Below are positions 46,401-58,528 of a DNA stretch of 64,000 bases, in pieces. Position numbers and translations under genes: made by a program. The first letter of the stretch is position 1, and the number at the start of each line of letters is the position of its first letter. The stretch covers positions 271,422-335,421 of the forward strand of contig JACTAT010000105.1 in NCBI GenBank assembly GCA_014526335.1. The letters run 5' to 3'. The notes under the pieces were generated by a model. It worked only from the letters and a program-made list of their open reading frames with translations, had not been told where the DNA came from and searched no databases. This DNA comes from Chrysaora quinquecirrha. Lineage: Eukaryota > Cnidaria > Scyphozoa > Semaeostomeae > Pelagiidae.

Positions 46401-48316
46401 CTTGGTTGGTGTTCTGGGTGCCTGGAACCTGAAGAAGTACGACAGGGGAATTCCCAGGCTGGTTAATTGCTTGGATGGATTGCAAGCCTTGGACAATGTA
46501 ATGTGTGCCATTTGAGAATGTGTCAGGAAAACCTGATATATCAGAGGCTGTTAGAATTGTATGCTCTGCAGAGTTTTCCTCGACATTTATTGCCTGTGTT
46601 GGTGGAAATGCTGCTTGGTGTGCACTAGAGTCAGTAGATGGTGCCAAGACTGTAACTGGATTAAAAATTGGTTTATTTTCATTCCCCGCTTCTTGGAACT
46701 GACGGACTGTAAGTGACATCTCATTTGAAACTTTGCTTGTTGGAGAACCATCTTGATTTTGGTTAAGATTATCTTCATTTCTCACATTACTATGGTTTTG
46801 ATTTTCTACATCAACATGACAGGCCTCTTCGTTCATAAATGAGCCTGCTTGTATGGTTCTGTAAGATGTTATATCCTGTGCCATTGAGCTGACTCTGTAA
46901 TCCTAAAAGAGTAACATGATTATCATATCCTGATCAAGTTTAAGTAAAACTTAATTAAACTTGAAAAAAAGTCTCAAGTGATGCAAATATCATGAAGATG
47001 GGTGACACAAGCGATTAAATGATCTCGTGTACAAGCCAGCGAGTTGAGGTGAAATTGGGGTTCCCAGGGCTTTCCTTTGCAACTTCTAGAATTGCTAATT
47101 TGTGCTCTTTGATTTCCATGTTACTCACCTTTTTTCAAAGTTTTTCATCAGATTTAGGTAAACTAGGAAATTGATCGTTGGGAAAAGTGAAGTGGTCAAA
47201 TGAAGTGTGAAAAATAACCATAAAAGATGTCAAATGCCCCCTCCCTCTTTACGCTACCCTGAGATACAAAATCTCAAAAATGAAATAAGCCACATGGGGC
47301 CTTTTATAATAGTTGATTGGCAAAAATGAATTCAAGACAGAAAGCAATATTATATTTGCATTAGATTCCAAAACGTGAAAGAACCTCTTCCTACTCATTC
47401 TAAAATTTTAAGCCGCCCTTGACTATAAGCCGCACAAAATGTTGTTCAGAAAAAAAGCCCTCAATTATAAGCTGCACCCGTAAGACCTATAACCGCAGGC
47501 AGTGATTCTAAATTTGAAAAACGAACAGTCTAAGTAGGGTAAGGTGTCATGAAGCATGCAAACCCTTGGCTTCAATACATCTAACATTTCAAACGCATTG
47601 AAAATGCGTTGTTTTGAACTTTGTAGTCTAAATGGTTTCTCAAGTCAACTCCCCCCACTATCAACTCACCCCATTTTCAACTTGCCCCACTCTGGGTCAA
47701 CTTGCCCCATTTTCAAAGTCAACTTGCCCCACCTTCAAAGTCAACTTGCCCCAGCTGAACTACAAATGTTTCAAGTTGGGGGCTTGGCCCCCAATCCCCA
47801 TTTATCAAACTGATAGAATCACTCAATTTTATTATTTTCTATCATTCATTTATCTTGAAAGAGGTCCGACTTGACCATGTTAAGGCGGGGCAAGTTGGTG
47901 GTGGGACGAGTTGACCTGTTACCATCTAAATTATGTGTTATGTGTTATGATGGTTCACTTAGTTCAACGCATTGGATAAAATAATGTAAGCCCTTGTTCA
48001 TAAGCTGGCCTTGATTATAAGCCACAAGATAAGGCATGGAAAATTACATGTAATCCATGGCTTACAATGGAAAAAATAAGGAACTCATTTATTGGTAAAG
48101 ACCACTTACGTCAAAATTTCTTGGTTCCACCACATCATTTGTATGCTCTATCCCTTCATTCTCTAGAGAAACTTCAGATGAGAAATTTCCACTTTCTTTG
48201 ATTTGAGAAACCTCACTGATTTCAAAAGATCTTGACACATTCTTTGATGTTGATGTTGGATGAATAACACTGTCCTGGTTTTCTTCTGAGTTTTGATTCT
48301 CTTGAGCTTCACTCAT
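43495..48316 (-). CDS. Putative transcription factor, CARF (ALS2CR8)-like, three exons
   Basis: Exons 48110-48316, 46147-46902 and 43495-44820 join in phase 0 at GT-AG sites to give about 762 residues. Exon 1 is acidic/Ser-rich. Exon 2 encodes a Gln/Asn/Val-rich activation-type segment (VVLLQVPGTQNTNQVVVAQL) followed by a basic GRGKGRARGRAK stretch like an AT-hook. Exon 3 has a Cys-rich start and then a domain at about residues 480-610 (YARGYLYPYS, KFCLQTGTSYRIRTGKRVNK, LYNCALGGKPRKK, GSKLIGCSAVIHTRLI, LPKLSAHLPVHDP). That domain resembles the DNA-binding region of calcium-responsive transcription factor (ALS2CR8) and FAR1-like folds. The start at 48,316 follows a TTTTTTAG acceptor, so a 5' untranslated exon lies upstream. 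The family name is an inference. Confidence 0.55.
45063..45531. mobile_element. MITE with 10-bp target duplication in CARF-like intron 2
   Basis: Ends CGGGGGG...TACTTCAATGTGT and, in reverse, CCGGGGTACTTCAATATGT. ACACAATATC lies on both sides (45,053-45,062 and 45,532-45,541). A 9-10-bp duplication suggests a Mutator-like mover; assignment is inferred. Non-coding, 469 bp. Confidence 0.7.
47643..47917. repeat. Inverted repeat with internal tandem units, CARF-like intron 1
   Basis: Left GTCAACTCCCCCCACTATCA and right GGTGGTGGGACGAGTTGACC are imperfect inverted ends. Next to the left end, the unit TCAACTTGCCCCA is repeated four or five times at 20-30-base spacing. Confidence 0.5.
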
Positions 48317-48615
48317 AATGGTATAACATTTTCTAAAAAAATGACAAAATGATTTGAAATAAGCTGGGGGCTTTAGGGAGATCTATTGGTAGAGCTTCCC
48401 TTCTGTCTACATACAGAAAGGCTTTTTATATGTTTGTTTAAGAGCTAGTATATATGTTCCCTTTATAAGTCAAGAATAAATCTATGCACATGAAAACAAA
48501 AGGTAGCATTAGAATCAGCATTTTTCAGAGATTGTCCTCAGCAAAACATTTTTTATAAAAATGTAAAGAATTAATGTTTGTAAGACTGAAAGAAAATGCA
48601 TAACAGGTGAGCTTA

Positions 48616-49115
48616 NNNNNNNNNNNNNNNNNNNNNNNNNNNNNNNNNNNNNNNNNNNNNNNNNNNNNNNNNNNNNNNNNNNNNNNNNNNNNNNNNNNNN
48701 NNNNNNNNNNNNNNNNNNNNNNNNNNNNNNNNNNNNNNNNNNNNNNNNNNNNNNNNNNNNNNNNNNNNNNNNNNNNNNNNNNNNNNNNNNNNNNNNNNNN
48801 NNNNNNNNNNNNNNNNNNNNNNNNNNNNNNNNNNNNNNNNNNNNNNNNNNNNNNNNNNNNNNNNNNNNNNNNNNNNNNNNNNNNNNNNNNNNNNNNNNNN
48901 NNNNNNNNNNNNNNNNNNNNNNNNNNNNNNNNNNNNNNNNNNNNNNNNNNNNNNNNNNNNNNNNNNNNNNNNNNNNNNNNNNNNNNNNNNNNNNNNNNNN
49001 NNNNNNNNNNNNNNNNNNNNNNNNNNNNNNNNNNNNNNNNNNNNNNNNNNNNNNNNNNNNNNNNNNNNNNNNNNNNNNNNNNNNNNNNNNNNNNNNNNNN
49101 NNNNNNNNNNNNNNN
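48616..49115. other. Assembly gap, 500 N
   Basis: Exactly 500 undetermined bases, the usual size for a gap of unknown length. Frames drawn across it are meaningless. Confidence 0.99.
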
Positions 49116-49425
49116 GGTAATAATGATGATAATGACAATAGTGATGTTGATCATCATGATTAGGATCAGGATGCTAATGATGGTAATTTTGATGATTGTG
49201 ATGATGATGTTCATGGTGGTTGATGATGATGATGAAGAAGATGATGATGAAGAAGATGATGATAGCGATGATGATGATATGATAATGATGATGCGGATTG
49301 ATGATGATAATGACAATGGTGATGTTGATCATCATGATGAGGATCAGGATGATGATGATCAGGATGATGCTGATGCTGATTCTGATCATTGTGATGATGA
49401 TGATTTTAATAATGGTGATCATTCA
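49116..49425. repeat. GAT-rich microsatellite at contig edge
   Basis: Imperfect (GAT)n/(GATGATGAT) directly against the N gap, which is probably why the assembly broke here. It reads as an Asp-rich frame, not a gene. Confidence 0.85.
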
Positions 49426-50354
49426 TCTTATAAGCCATTCACTCATAAACAAACAGACTTGAAACATATATAATTGCCTCTCTTTCTATTCTTCAATATA
49501 TACATATAACATGTTATTAATTAAGGGAAAATGCACGTTAATTGACAAAGGAGAGATTAAGTTACTTAACAAAGCCAATAATAAAATGTTATAGTAATCA
49601 AAAGCCAGCATACGCGCACAAAGCCAGCTCTAATAAGTTTGGGATCAAGAATGGGATCACGGAGTGGGGGCAAATCCCCCGGAAAAATTTTTGGCAACCA
49701 CGCCCAGTACTTTGGCAGAAAATGGGGGAAACGCTCTTTTTAAAAATTTGTATCGGGGAAAAAGGCTAAGAAAACCATCACATTTTTCTTATCACCTATT
49801 TCACTCACCCTTCTTCTGTCTCCGCGAGCTCCACTCTGATATTGCAACACAAAATTTGGGGATCGGGGTCGACTGAGCGAAGAGAGATAGGTCATACCTT
49901 CGTATCTTCGTAGGTTGTGGTTTGGAGGTTAAAAAAAAAACAGTGTTGGAAAGCCTCCAAAATTAAATGCAAAGATGTATATTCAAACAAAAAATTGGTT
50001 CATCCTGGAATTTTTAGACGGGCAAAGATGGGCAAAAATCATCTTTGGGCGGACAATGCCCCCGCGCCCCCCTTGGCTTCGTGCCTGTCTACGTTATGTT
50101 GGACTGAAACGAAAAGTATAGAGGCACTAAAAAGTCATCAGAAATACTATGGAAAGAGCGTGGTTCTAAGTCTGGAGCTAGCGCATTCATACATGAAACA
50201 AATCGATTTAAAATCCCACATTGTCTTATTAAATTAGTATAGTTTGTGTTGTTAAAATTGGACGTATCTAGCAATTCGAGTAAGGTTTAAATAAATTGGA
50301 ATGAGTGGTGAATCCAAGGATTAAGTTAAAGATTAAGACTTAACATTAAAGGCA
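49426..50354. other. Intergenic DNA before the right-hand duplication
   Basis: No gene is recognised. It should contain the 3' untranslated region of the calcineurin B gene near 50,354. The equivalent of this stretch for the left copy lies outside the window. Confidence 0.4.
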
Positions 50355-53300
50355 TCAAACATCAACAACCATCTTCTTGTCGACATCCATTGTAGCAACG
50401 ACCTGGGAAAAAAGAAATTAACAATATCACATGAAGTATTAAAAAAAAACAATAATCATCATAAACACAACTATGTATAGCAAAAATACGTATAGTCTTT
50501 GAGCAGTACAAAATTGCAAAACTGCAAGAAACAGCGGAATTTTTTAATAAACTTTAAGCTTTTTTCGTCTGCTATAGCTACTCTGAGGAGTGTCAGACGA
50601 AAAAAGCTTTTAAGTATGTACAGTGAATCTCAGCATTAACGAACCGTGAAGGGGACCAGTGAAATGTTCGTTACATCGGGAGTTCGCTATTAAAGTTTGC
50701 TTACTAAGTTTGCTATTAGAGGAACGAGATATTAAGTTCGTTATACCAAAACCTTCGTTATATCAGGGGTTCTGAATGCAGGGATTAAACTGTATTATAG
50801 AATTTGCAGATATTGTGCAGTGATTGCAATATAACGAAAAATCGAAACTTGCGCAGAATTAGCTTTTTAATCAACATTGTTCGCGGCCGACGAGTGGATT
50901 TGAGGAGGACAAGGGGTATTTCAGGTCTCGAAAAGGATTACCCGATTCCCGTTGAACTAAAAGGAATATCAGGGTGTACGATTACGAGATGCCAAATTAT
51001 GCGTTGCCCCTCGGAGGAGGAAGGTGAATAACAAGAGTCAAAGCAAATAAGCACGGGTATTGCAACAATTCGGACAGACACTGCTGCTACCCTATTCTTC
51101 AGAAAGGACCTTTCAATAAGATTAAGCCTCAAATAGGATCTTTGGAATCTACGCAAACAGAAGGCTCAAATTCACAAAGTCAGTCTATCATTCAAAGCTG
51201 ACATAGAAATCATAGCTAATAGGACCGAGAGATAATTTCATTAGAGAACAAGTTTCTTAAGAAGCTGCTCAAATAAATCTGTTTTCCTGAATTTATCCAG
51301 AACAGATGAACGAGTGAAAAGCATTCGTATTCGTCAGGCGTTAACTGCTGATATGACTGCGTGTAAAGACTTGAGTTGCAGACGAATACAATTACCCCAA
51401 ACTAAATGCAGTTAGAACATCCTCCGAAAATAGGAATATGTTTATCAATATCGTTGTCAAATATTGCTCAGCACGAGGAGCTTTCGCCTGATGATTGAAT
51501 CAGTTACGAAATTCAGAGCCGCATAATCAATGGTCTTTAATTTGTCTAAATCTTTCGAATATGAATATACGTACTTTTTTATAATAAACCATTTGTAAGA
51601 AACCTAGACTCTCGAATGGCCAAAAATCCAAGCATCGTCACTACTGGAAAACTGAGTCCCACGGACCCCACCTGAGTCCCACGTCCCGAGTCCCACCTGA
51701 CTCCCAAGCCTCGAGTCCCACCTGACTCCCAAGCCTCGAGTCCCACCTGCATCCCACGTCCCAGGTCCCTCCTGCGTCCCACGTCCCAGGTCCCACCTGA
51801 GTCCCACATCCCGGGTCTCACCTGAGTCCCACATCCCGGGTCCCACCTGAGTACCACGTCCCAGGTCCCACCTGCGTCCCATGTCTCAGGTCCCACCTGA
51901 GTTCCACGTCCATGGTCCCACCCGCGTCCCGGTCATCAAATTCCGGTATGTCAAAGGGCAAGGAAAGGGAGATTCCCCTATCTAGCTTCCTCAGCAAAGT
52001 TGCATCCGCTACAAACAAGACGCAAGAATTATTCATTATTCAAACGAAATTCAAATTGAAAAGAATAAATTTCTAAAGATGTACTTTTTAAGTCTATGCT
52101 TCTGCCTGTTGTTTGACTTGTTACAAGTCTTAGTTTCAATTGGTTATCGTACGGTAACTGTGAGTGAGCCTGTTGTGGCTTACTAAAGAAAAATCACATC
52201 CGTTATGCTTGTAAAGGCATGGATCATCAAACAAATTGTTCTTTCAACCAATAGCTGGAGAGGACAGACTGCAATTGGAACACCCGTTATTGTCTGTAAC
52301 GCAGCTACAGTTGCATGTTTTTAAAAAGAAAATTGACCAAAGAGTTATCTCTGCGCTTTGCTCAACATCAACCAAGATGCTTCCACAGGCAAGAAAGACA
52401 GTAATTGTACTGATTCTTATTACTTTATCATTTGTTTTTTACTACGTTACCAAATTAAAGAATCACAGAGCAAACTATAAACCCGACTTCATCTTCAAGG
52501 ATGATGGAAATGCTTACGAAACAAAATCATGGAAGGACATCGATCTTGAATCACCATGGAAGGACGTGCCAAGTTATGTGCTGTATCTCCGTCTAACTTC
52601 AAGCCCACGTTGGGTAAACGAGTATAAAAACGTTTTAATCCGAACTATGAAAATATTCTATCCAAATGAAGGTTTGAGACTATTAGTCGTATTAGATGAT
52701 GAAAAGAAAGAGGACCATAGCTTAGGACAACGGTTAAAAAGAGAATGGCCATATCCAGAAATTTGCTTCAGAGCAAAGGGAGACCCAGCAGTTTATCATA
52801 ACTGGGGAAAAGGTAGAATGTTTTGGGATATGCATCATGCCGAAACATGCACCAATGCAACTTATGTAGGTTTTATCGATACAGATACATTTTTCAGCAC
52901 GCTTGTTACTCCAGATCTGTTATTTGAAAATGGCAAGCCAGTAATTGTAGCAAAGATAGGTAAACCACCATATCCATGCTGGGTGAAGGTTACTGAATTT
53001 GTGCTTGGTAGAAAAGAGGTGATGCAATGTATGTCATATTTTCCTGTGATGATCAAAACAAGCCATTTGAAAGAACTACGCGAAAAGGTAGCTAAAGAAC
53101 AGGGCAAGTCTTTTGCCTCTATATTCAGTGCTTCAGCAAGCAAAGCTGGTGGAATAAAATGTCTCTGCCAGTTTAGCTTAATGTGCAACTATGTATGGTA
53201 TCATCACAGGGATGAATACGCTTGGCATCTACAAATGGTTCCTGATGGAAATTGGACAGGAACAAACTGGGTTCCTAATATGGTCAAGCCAGAATACTTC

Positions 53301-56300
53301 CACACTGAAGTAAAACCAGAACACAAAATACCAATCCCACGTAGTGCAGTTCATCTTCGTTATTCAATCACAAATGGTAAAGATTTAGTGGGACAAGAGC
53401 CAGCACCAGACATAGTTGATGATTTTTTACGAGAAGGCTTGTGTTATTCTGGAGGCTTTGAAAGATGCCCAGATCAATGCAAAAAATGGGATCAAAACAA
53501 AGTGCATTATAACCTATATTCATTTGAGTGGTATCAGTGGTTTTGGGATAAAAGATGTTTTGTGCAACAGCAAAAACATTACAAGAAAGTTGAAAGGTTT
53601 TAGAATACTATGCCAAGAAGAATAAGGAGATTTTTGGTCTTAAGTCAATTGATGAAATGTGCTCACTGTATGATAAAATTAAACAACGCAAATAAACAGT
53701 ATGAACTGAAAATTTTATGAGTATTTTGGATATTCTAGGGTCCCTAATAAAGGATAATCCCTTTATTTCTACATGAAGAACTTTTCCATCCCGAAAATTA
53801 TGCTGGGATTTTGGTAAATGAGTAATCAACCGGAGGGACAATTCTGCAAACCGGAGGGGCAAATTTGTGCTTTTTGATCCAAAGTGGCTCTGTGATTCAA
53901 AATCACTCAGTGTAACAATCCTGATGAGACTGTATCAAAACATAATATTACTTCTGTCGAAAAGTTGACTAATGACATTCATTGCTTGAAGCAAAGAATG
54001 AAGCAAAAACTGAAAAAGAAGATCAAACTGCAAAAGATGTGATTTCAGTGCATGTATGAATTGGTAATGGGACCTACTGGACACCTTGCTTGTGAAATGA
54101 AAACAAATAACCTGTGTGTAGGCTATTGTTAGGCGCTGGGTTTTGTATATATATATATTGTACATAGTTGGTAACAAGTGCAAGGGTCCGAATCCCTTTG
54201 GGGTTGAAATCATGAACGAAAAGTTGTCAGGCCAAACTTCATGAAACTTCTACAGCTCCAAACCGAAACCAAACCAAGTAAAATTTGTTGTCAAAATACC
54301 ACGAAACACTGTTCGCAAAGCAGCTACCCCACCTACCCAGAGTTTATTCGCGCTAATGAAGAACATACACTGTACGCCATAATTGGTAAACGGAAATAAA
54401 AAGTCCACTCCTAATAAGGGGTCTTTTCAGAAATTAGTACTTAAGGGTTATAGGGGGTCAGGGATTATGGTTTTTCGAACATGCCATCTGCGCCGAGACT
54501 ACCAATGACTTTCAAAATTTCAGGATTTCCTTTTTCTATCAAAAGCCTTTGAAACATTCGCCTGCATACTCAAAATCAGAAAATTTTAAAAAACTTTCAG
54601 TATTGGGCTCCACTTGCCCAAGTCGCCTTCGATAGAATGGAAGAGACGACTTGTACTGAACAGCTCCTACTCCTAATAAAACCCAACTGCAAGAAGTCGA
54701 AAGCAAAATCAGAATCATGTCTACTATTGGTCAAATATCTTGATCAAAGGTGCCGCTGCCGGATCGAAACCGTCCTGCTATTCAACTGTGAGCTGTTCAG
54801 TACAAGTCGTCTCTTTCGTTCTATCAAAGACGAGTTGGGCTAGTCCAGTATTGGGCCAGTTTTTCAGTTTCTAATAAAAAATACGTGTACAGCAAATTCA
54901 AACAAACAAATTGAAAAGGAGAGTAGTATTTGTTTCAAATTTGGCAGTAGAACGAAACAAGACCCTCGCTTCTTACAAAACTGCTCAAAAACCCATGGAA
55001 ACATTTCTAGAAATCTATGGTTTTTGTTAGCAGGAAACAATACGACATCCCAACAGCCTTGAATACGACTAGGAAAAGTCTCGAGAGCAATGGATACGAC
55101 CATAGGACATGTCTCGACAGCCTTGAATACGACTAGGACACACCTTAGGCCTTCTATACGATCAGAACACAAAGGGAGAGCCTCGGATATAACTTGAAAA
55201 AATCTCCAGCCCTTGATATGGTCAGGGCACGTCTTGACAGTGCACTAGGACAAGTCTTAAGACTGAGAGCCTTGGATACGACTAAGACAAATCTAAAGCC
55301 TTTTGCACGATTGGGATAGAATGTGGATGGGAAATAGGGTGTCGCTGAGAAATGAGCAAATCAGTACAGCACTGCTGTCTTTGCTACACGGAAAAGCAAG
55401 GAAAAGTGGGTCTAATCAAAATGCAAAGGGTTAAGAGCCAAAATACATATCGTAGTAGAAAATAATCTTCTAAAGATCTACTTACATCACAAAACTCTTG
55501 AAATGAAATTTTTCCATCGCCATCTTTATCAAACTGCAAGATAGTTTTATCAACTATTTGCTGTAGTTGAACTTCTTTTAAATTATTGCCAACCATCATT
55601 TTGAGAACTTGGAATAGTTCACCATTTGATATGTATCCGTCTTGGTCAATGTCATAAATCTGAAAAGCGACTGTAATAGAAACCCCTTGTTAAATGCCTT
55701 GCATTTTTGTAATTTGATTTAAAACTTACTATGAAAATTAGATTGGGATTTTTCAAAACATATTTTCCTATAATCTCGCTCACAAGTTTCTGTAATTTTA
55801 GAAGGCATGAAAAACTCTAGTAAAGAAGACCTGGTAGATGCATTTTTTAAAGATATCAAATGATTCAAAGTACAAAATTTCTATAAACAGCCAAAACATG
55901 TTGTGCATATATCAATACTTTATTCGTCAGACTATTAACATAAACAGACCAAAAAAAATTGACTAAGGCAGAATACACCCAGGTGTGGATTGAAAAGGAT
56001 CAAAATAAAGCATAACCAGCCCTGTGCTTCAACACCAATCAGCTTGTAGGATACAGCAGGAAGAACAAAAGAATAACTTGAATATTTCAAGTGACAAAAC
56101 GAACTCTTTCTGTCTACATTTGTTTTAATGTTCACGGATTCCAAAATGACTTAATGAAACAAATATCTTGCTCTACAACTTCTATTATTCAAAAACAAAC
56201 TTACATCTCAGCTTGGAGCTTTTGTCACCTTTTACACTAAATTGAGACACACCTTCAATGAATTCTAAAAATATAAATAACAATTATTAAATGAGCAAAA

Positions 56301-58445
56301 TCTACTATCAGGTTTTTTCATTTTAATATGTATGGGAATTGTGTAACAATCAAAGCTAACTCTTTTAGCTTCTTGTTGAAACTTGAAGTTCAATTTACAG
56401 TTTTAGGTTTTTTCTCTCAACCTCTTAAGTCTTAACAGAGAGTCATTTATAATAAAACCAAAGTTCACGGTTCTGTGGTGTGGTGGTGTAATCCAGCTGA
56501 TTCAAGTGGGTGGGTGTCAGGGCTCAGTGTGGTAAGGGTTCAAGCCCAGCCACAGCATAGTCACAGCCAGGATAGAGGTCTAAATTATTTAATAACCTAC
56601 TACTGAGATCCTAGCAACTGGCAATAAAACACCATTTCACCTTCCACCTTCACCTGTGTATTTCTCACACTAATCTGCCCATTCCTTCTGTGAAATATTT
56701 TCCAGAGTTAAAATCTCAGCATAATTTTGTAATAAAATTTATCTATATATTATCCATATATGTTAAGCAAGACTGTTGATAATTTTTGTGACTTTATGTC
56801 TCCTTATAAGCAAAGAACCCCTCTTTTTTTTTTTCCATTAAGGGCTACTAAAGCTTGCAATTAATAAATGTGAAATAAATTGAGTTGTAATACACCTTTT
56901 CAACTAAGAGCCTCGTTTTCAAAATTTATGAAAATCTTTTCGTATCCAAATTTTGACCCCAGATTCAGATTAAGCAAATTCATTTTGGTATTGAAGGGAT
57001 CTTTTACTCCTCTAGTCCATATGATGTTGATTTTATAGCTATAAAAAGTCTGCAAATTTATGAAGGATTTGACAGTGAAAAATCGTTTGGGGTGAAATTT
57101 TACACCCTCAGTCATTTTTCACGGTCAAATCCCTTACAAATTTTCAAACATCGTAAGGACTAGAGGAGTAAGAATTTGCCGCAACACTAAAACGAAGGTG
57201 CTGAATTCGAATATGAAGTCAAAATGTTTCTACAAGGCAAGTTTCAAATTTTTTGAACACGAGGCCCTTAGTTGAAAAGGTGTATTACTGACAAAAAATC
57301 AAATTGCCATTGACAAGTCCCAAGGCTAGTAATTAGTAAATGTGAAATAAAGTGAAGCTGTAATAATTTACAAAAACATCAAACTAGTCTCAAACCTTTG
57401 AAGTCAATTTCTCCATTTCCGTCAGTATCAAATATTTCTATAACTCTTTGCACAAGTGGATTTTGTTGTAATTCAGGCAATGACATAAATTCTTCAACTG
57501 ATAAAGTACCAGATCCATCTAAATCCAATTTTCTGAATCTTTTTCCTAAACGTCTGATCTCATCCGCATCAACTAAGAAAAGATAAGCAAAGTTTTACAG
57601 TTTAGGAAATATTTAATGTGTTACAGTTGATTCCTAAAAATTGCTGCGTGGTTTATCCTCAACTTCCAAAAGCGATCCAATGAAACTGTTTTCTTGAAGC
57701 GTTTTAGGTGCCAAAGACACGGAGTCAGAAAAGAGATGTTATACGCTTTTCATGATTTTCTGAACTAACTATATCTAACTATTTACAACTATACAAAGTA
57801 AAAACAAGGAAATACATTTATGTAAATGCAAATGAGATTCTAACGTAAAGAGGAAAAGGCTGGGCTGCGTAGGATAACATTACATAGGAGGAAATATGCA
57901 TAAATTACGAGAAGGATTATGGAAGTAGGTAGTATGACGTCAATACTTGAGGAAAGAGGAAAAATTGCAGAATGAATGCGCTTTGAGAAGTAAACACAGA
58001 GGGGGCCTAAAATTGGGGTTTAGATTTCAATACAACAGGAATTGCAAATCGAAAGTAGGGTCCAGAAAATATAGCAGTTTTTATCTTTGGGCAACCTCTG
58101 TTTTGAGTGCAGCTTACAGCAATGCCAAGCTTTGCAGCTTCAGAAAAAGTTGAGGCATTGGTTTGCTGCATTTTGCATGTGGCTGCTGCTTCTAAGTGGA
58201 AAAAAGGCTACATATTTGTCCCAAGGTCAATCACTAGGAAGCAATCCTTCTGTAATTTTGCCTTGCTTCATGCTTTATCAGAAATGGCAACCAGAGCTGT
58301 TCTGGCAAAAATTTCAGCATTAATTTTCAAAATTTTTTGTGTCATTACCAAAATAATTTTTCGTTAGAATATCACAAAAAGTATTATTTTCATAAAGATA
58401 CTTACAATGTGTAACCATATCAGCTGGAAGTGAATATTCATTACC
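50355..58445 (-). CDS. PPP3R1: Calcineurin subunit B (regulatory), right copy
   Basis: Exons 58406-58445, 57396-57572, 56205-56264, 55486-55670 and 50355-50402. The last exon is complete here and ends KKMVVDV before TGA (50,355-50,357), the conserved calcineurin B C-terminus. Splice sites, phases and residues match the left copy throughout, including four EF-hands and the Gly-Asn N-terminus. The exon carrying the initiator Met is not identified; in this family it can encode Met alone, so it may lie far upstream (beyond 58,446). The protein pairs with the catalytic A subunit and calmodulin in Ca2+-dependent dephosphorylation. The last intron hosts the glycosyltransferase gene on the other strand. 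Confidence 0.92.
50555..50614. repeat. Short hairpin, right copy
   Basis: Same hairpin as 177-236, unchanged in sequence. Confidence 0.6.
51655..51930. repeat. GC-rich minisatellite, right copy
   Basis: Same array as 1,270-1,545 with small unit differences (for example CATCCCGGGTC for CATCCAGGTC). Here it is followed by about 575 bases that the left copy lacks, including the glycosyltransferase start. Confidence 0.75.
52377..53603 (+). CDS. Predicted type II membrane glycosyltransferase, C-terminal frameshift
   Basis: Single-exon gene in the calcineurin B last intron, opposite strand. Met at 52,377 is preferred over the upstream in-frame Met at 52,236, because it gives a short basic tail (MLPQARK), one transmembrane segment at residues 9-24 ([16 protein letters not shown]) and a stem, the layout of Golgi glycosyltransferases. 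The catalytic domain has [25 protein letters not shown] (DxD at about 167-171) and many conserved Trp/Cys. One T is missing at about 53,598 compared with the left copy (GGTTTTAG against GGTTTTTAG), causing a stop at 53,603. The lost 33 or so residues remain readable in another frame to 53,695. The enzyme's sugar specificity is unknown. Confidence 0.7.
   Translation: MLPQARKTVIVLILITLSFVFYYVTKLKNHRANYKPDFIFKDDGNAYETKSWKDIDLESPWKDVPSYVLYLRLTSSPRWVNEYKNVLIRTMKIFYPNEGLRLLVVLDDEKKEDHSLGQRLKREWPYPEICFRAKGDPAVYHNWGKGRMFWDMHHAETCTNATYVGFIDTDTFFSTLVTPDLLFENGKPVIVAKIGKPPYPCWVKVTEFVLGRKEVMQCMSYFPVMIKTSHLKELREKVAKEQGKSFASIFSASASKAGGIKCLCQFSLMCNYVWYHHRDEYAWHLQMVPDGNWTGTNWVPNMVKPEYFHTEVKPEHKIPIPRSAVHLRYSITNGKDLVGQEPAPDIVDDFLREGLCYSGGFERCPDQCKKWDQNKVHYNLYSFEWYQWFWDKRCFVQQQKHYKKVERF
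53975..54309. other. Right-copy-specific segment, about 335 bp
   Basis: Absent between GACTAATG and TGTTCGCAAA in the left copy (near 3,020). It contains a TATATATATATA tract near 54,150. No gene. It is probably an insertion or a haplotype-specific sequence; no terminal repeats were seen. Confidence 0.5.
54607..54847. mobile_element. Hairpin MITE-like element, right copy
   Basis: Counterpart of 3,318-3,558 with one or two base differences. Confidence 0.6.
55052..55279. repeat. Degenerate tandem repeat, right copy
   Basis: Counterpart of 3,763-3,990. Confidence 0.5.
56461..56635 (+). mobile_element. Possible tRNA-derived SINE head, right copy
   Basis: Same as 5,171-5,345 apart from a short difference (TTCAAGTGGGTGGG for TTCGCGGTGGG) between box A and box B. 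Confidence 0.35.
56887..57288. mobile_element. Inverted-repeat MITE, right copy
   Basis: Counterpart of 5,598-5,996. Three bases longer through single-base indels. Confidence 0.7.
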
Positions 58446-58528
58446 CTGAAAATAGAAAAGAAAAAATTAAAAATATTGCTCAAAGAGCAATTGTAACAGT
58501 TTACTAAGTGATAGGGCGATTTGGTAGA

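Noticed and set aside
48515..49473. Long frames crossing the run of N
   Set aside because: They depend on undetermined bases; the flanking Asp- or Ile-rich parts are (GAT)n.
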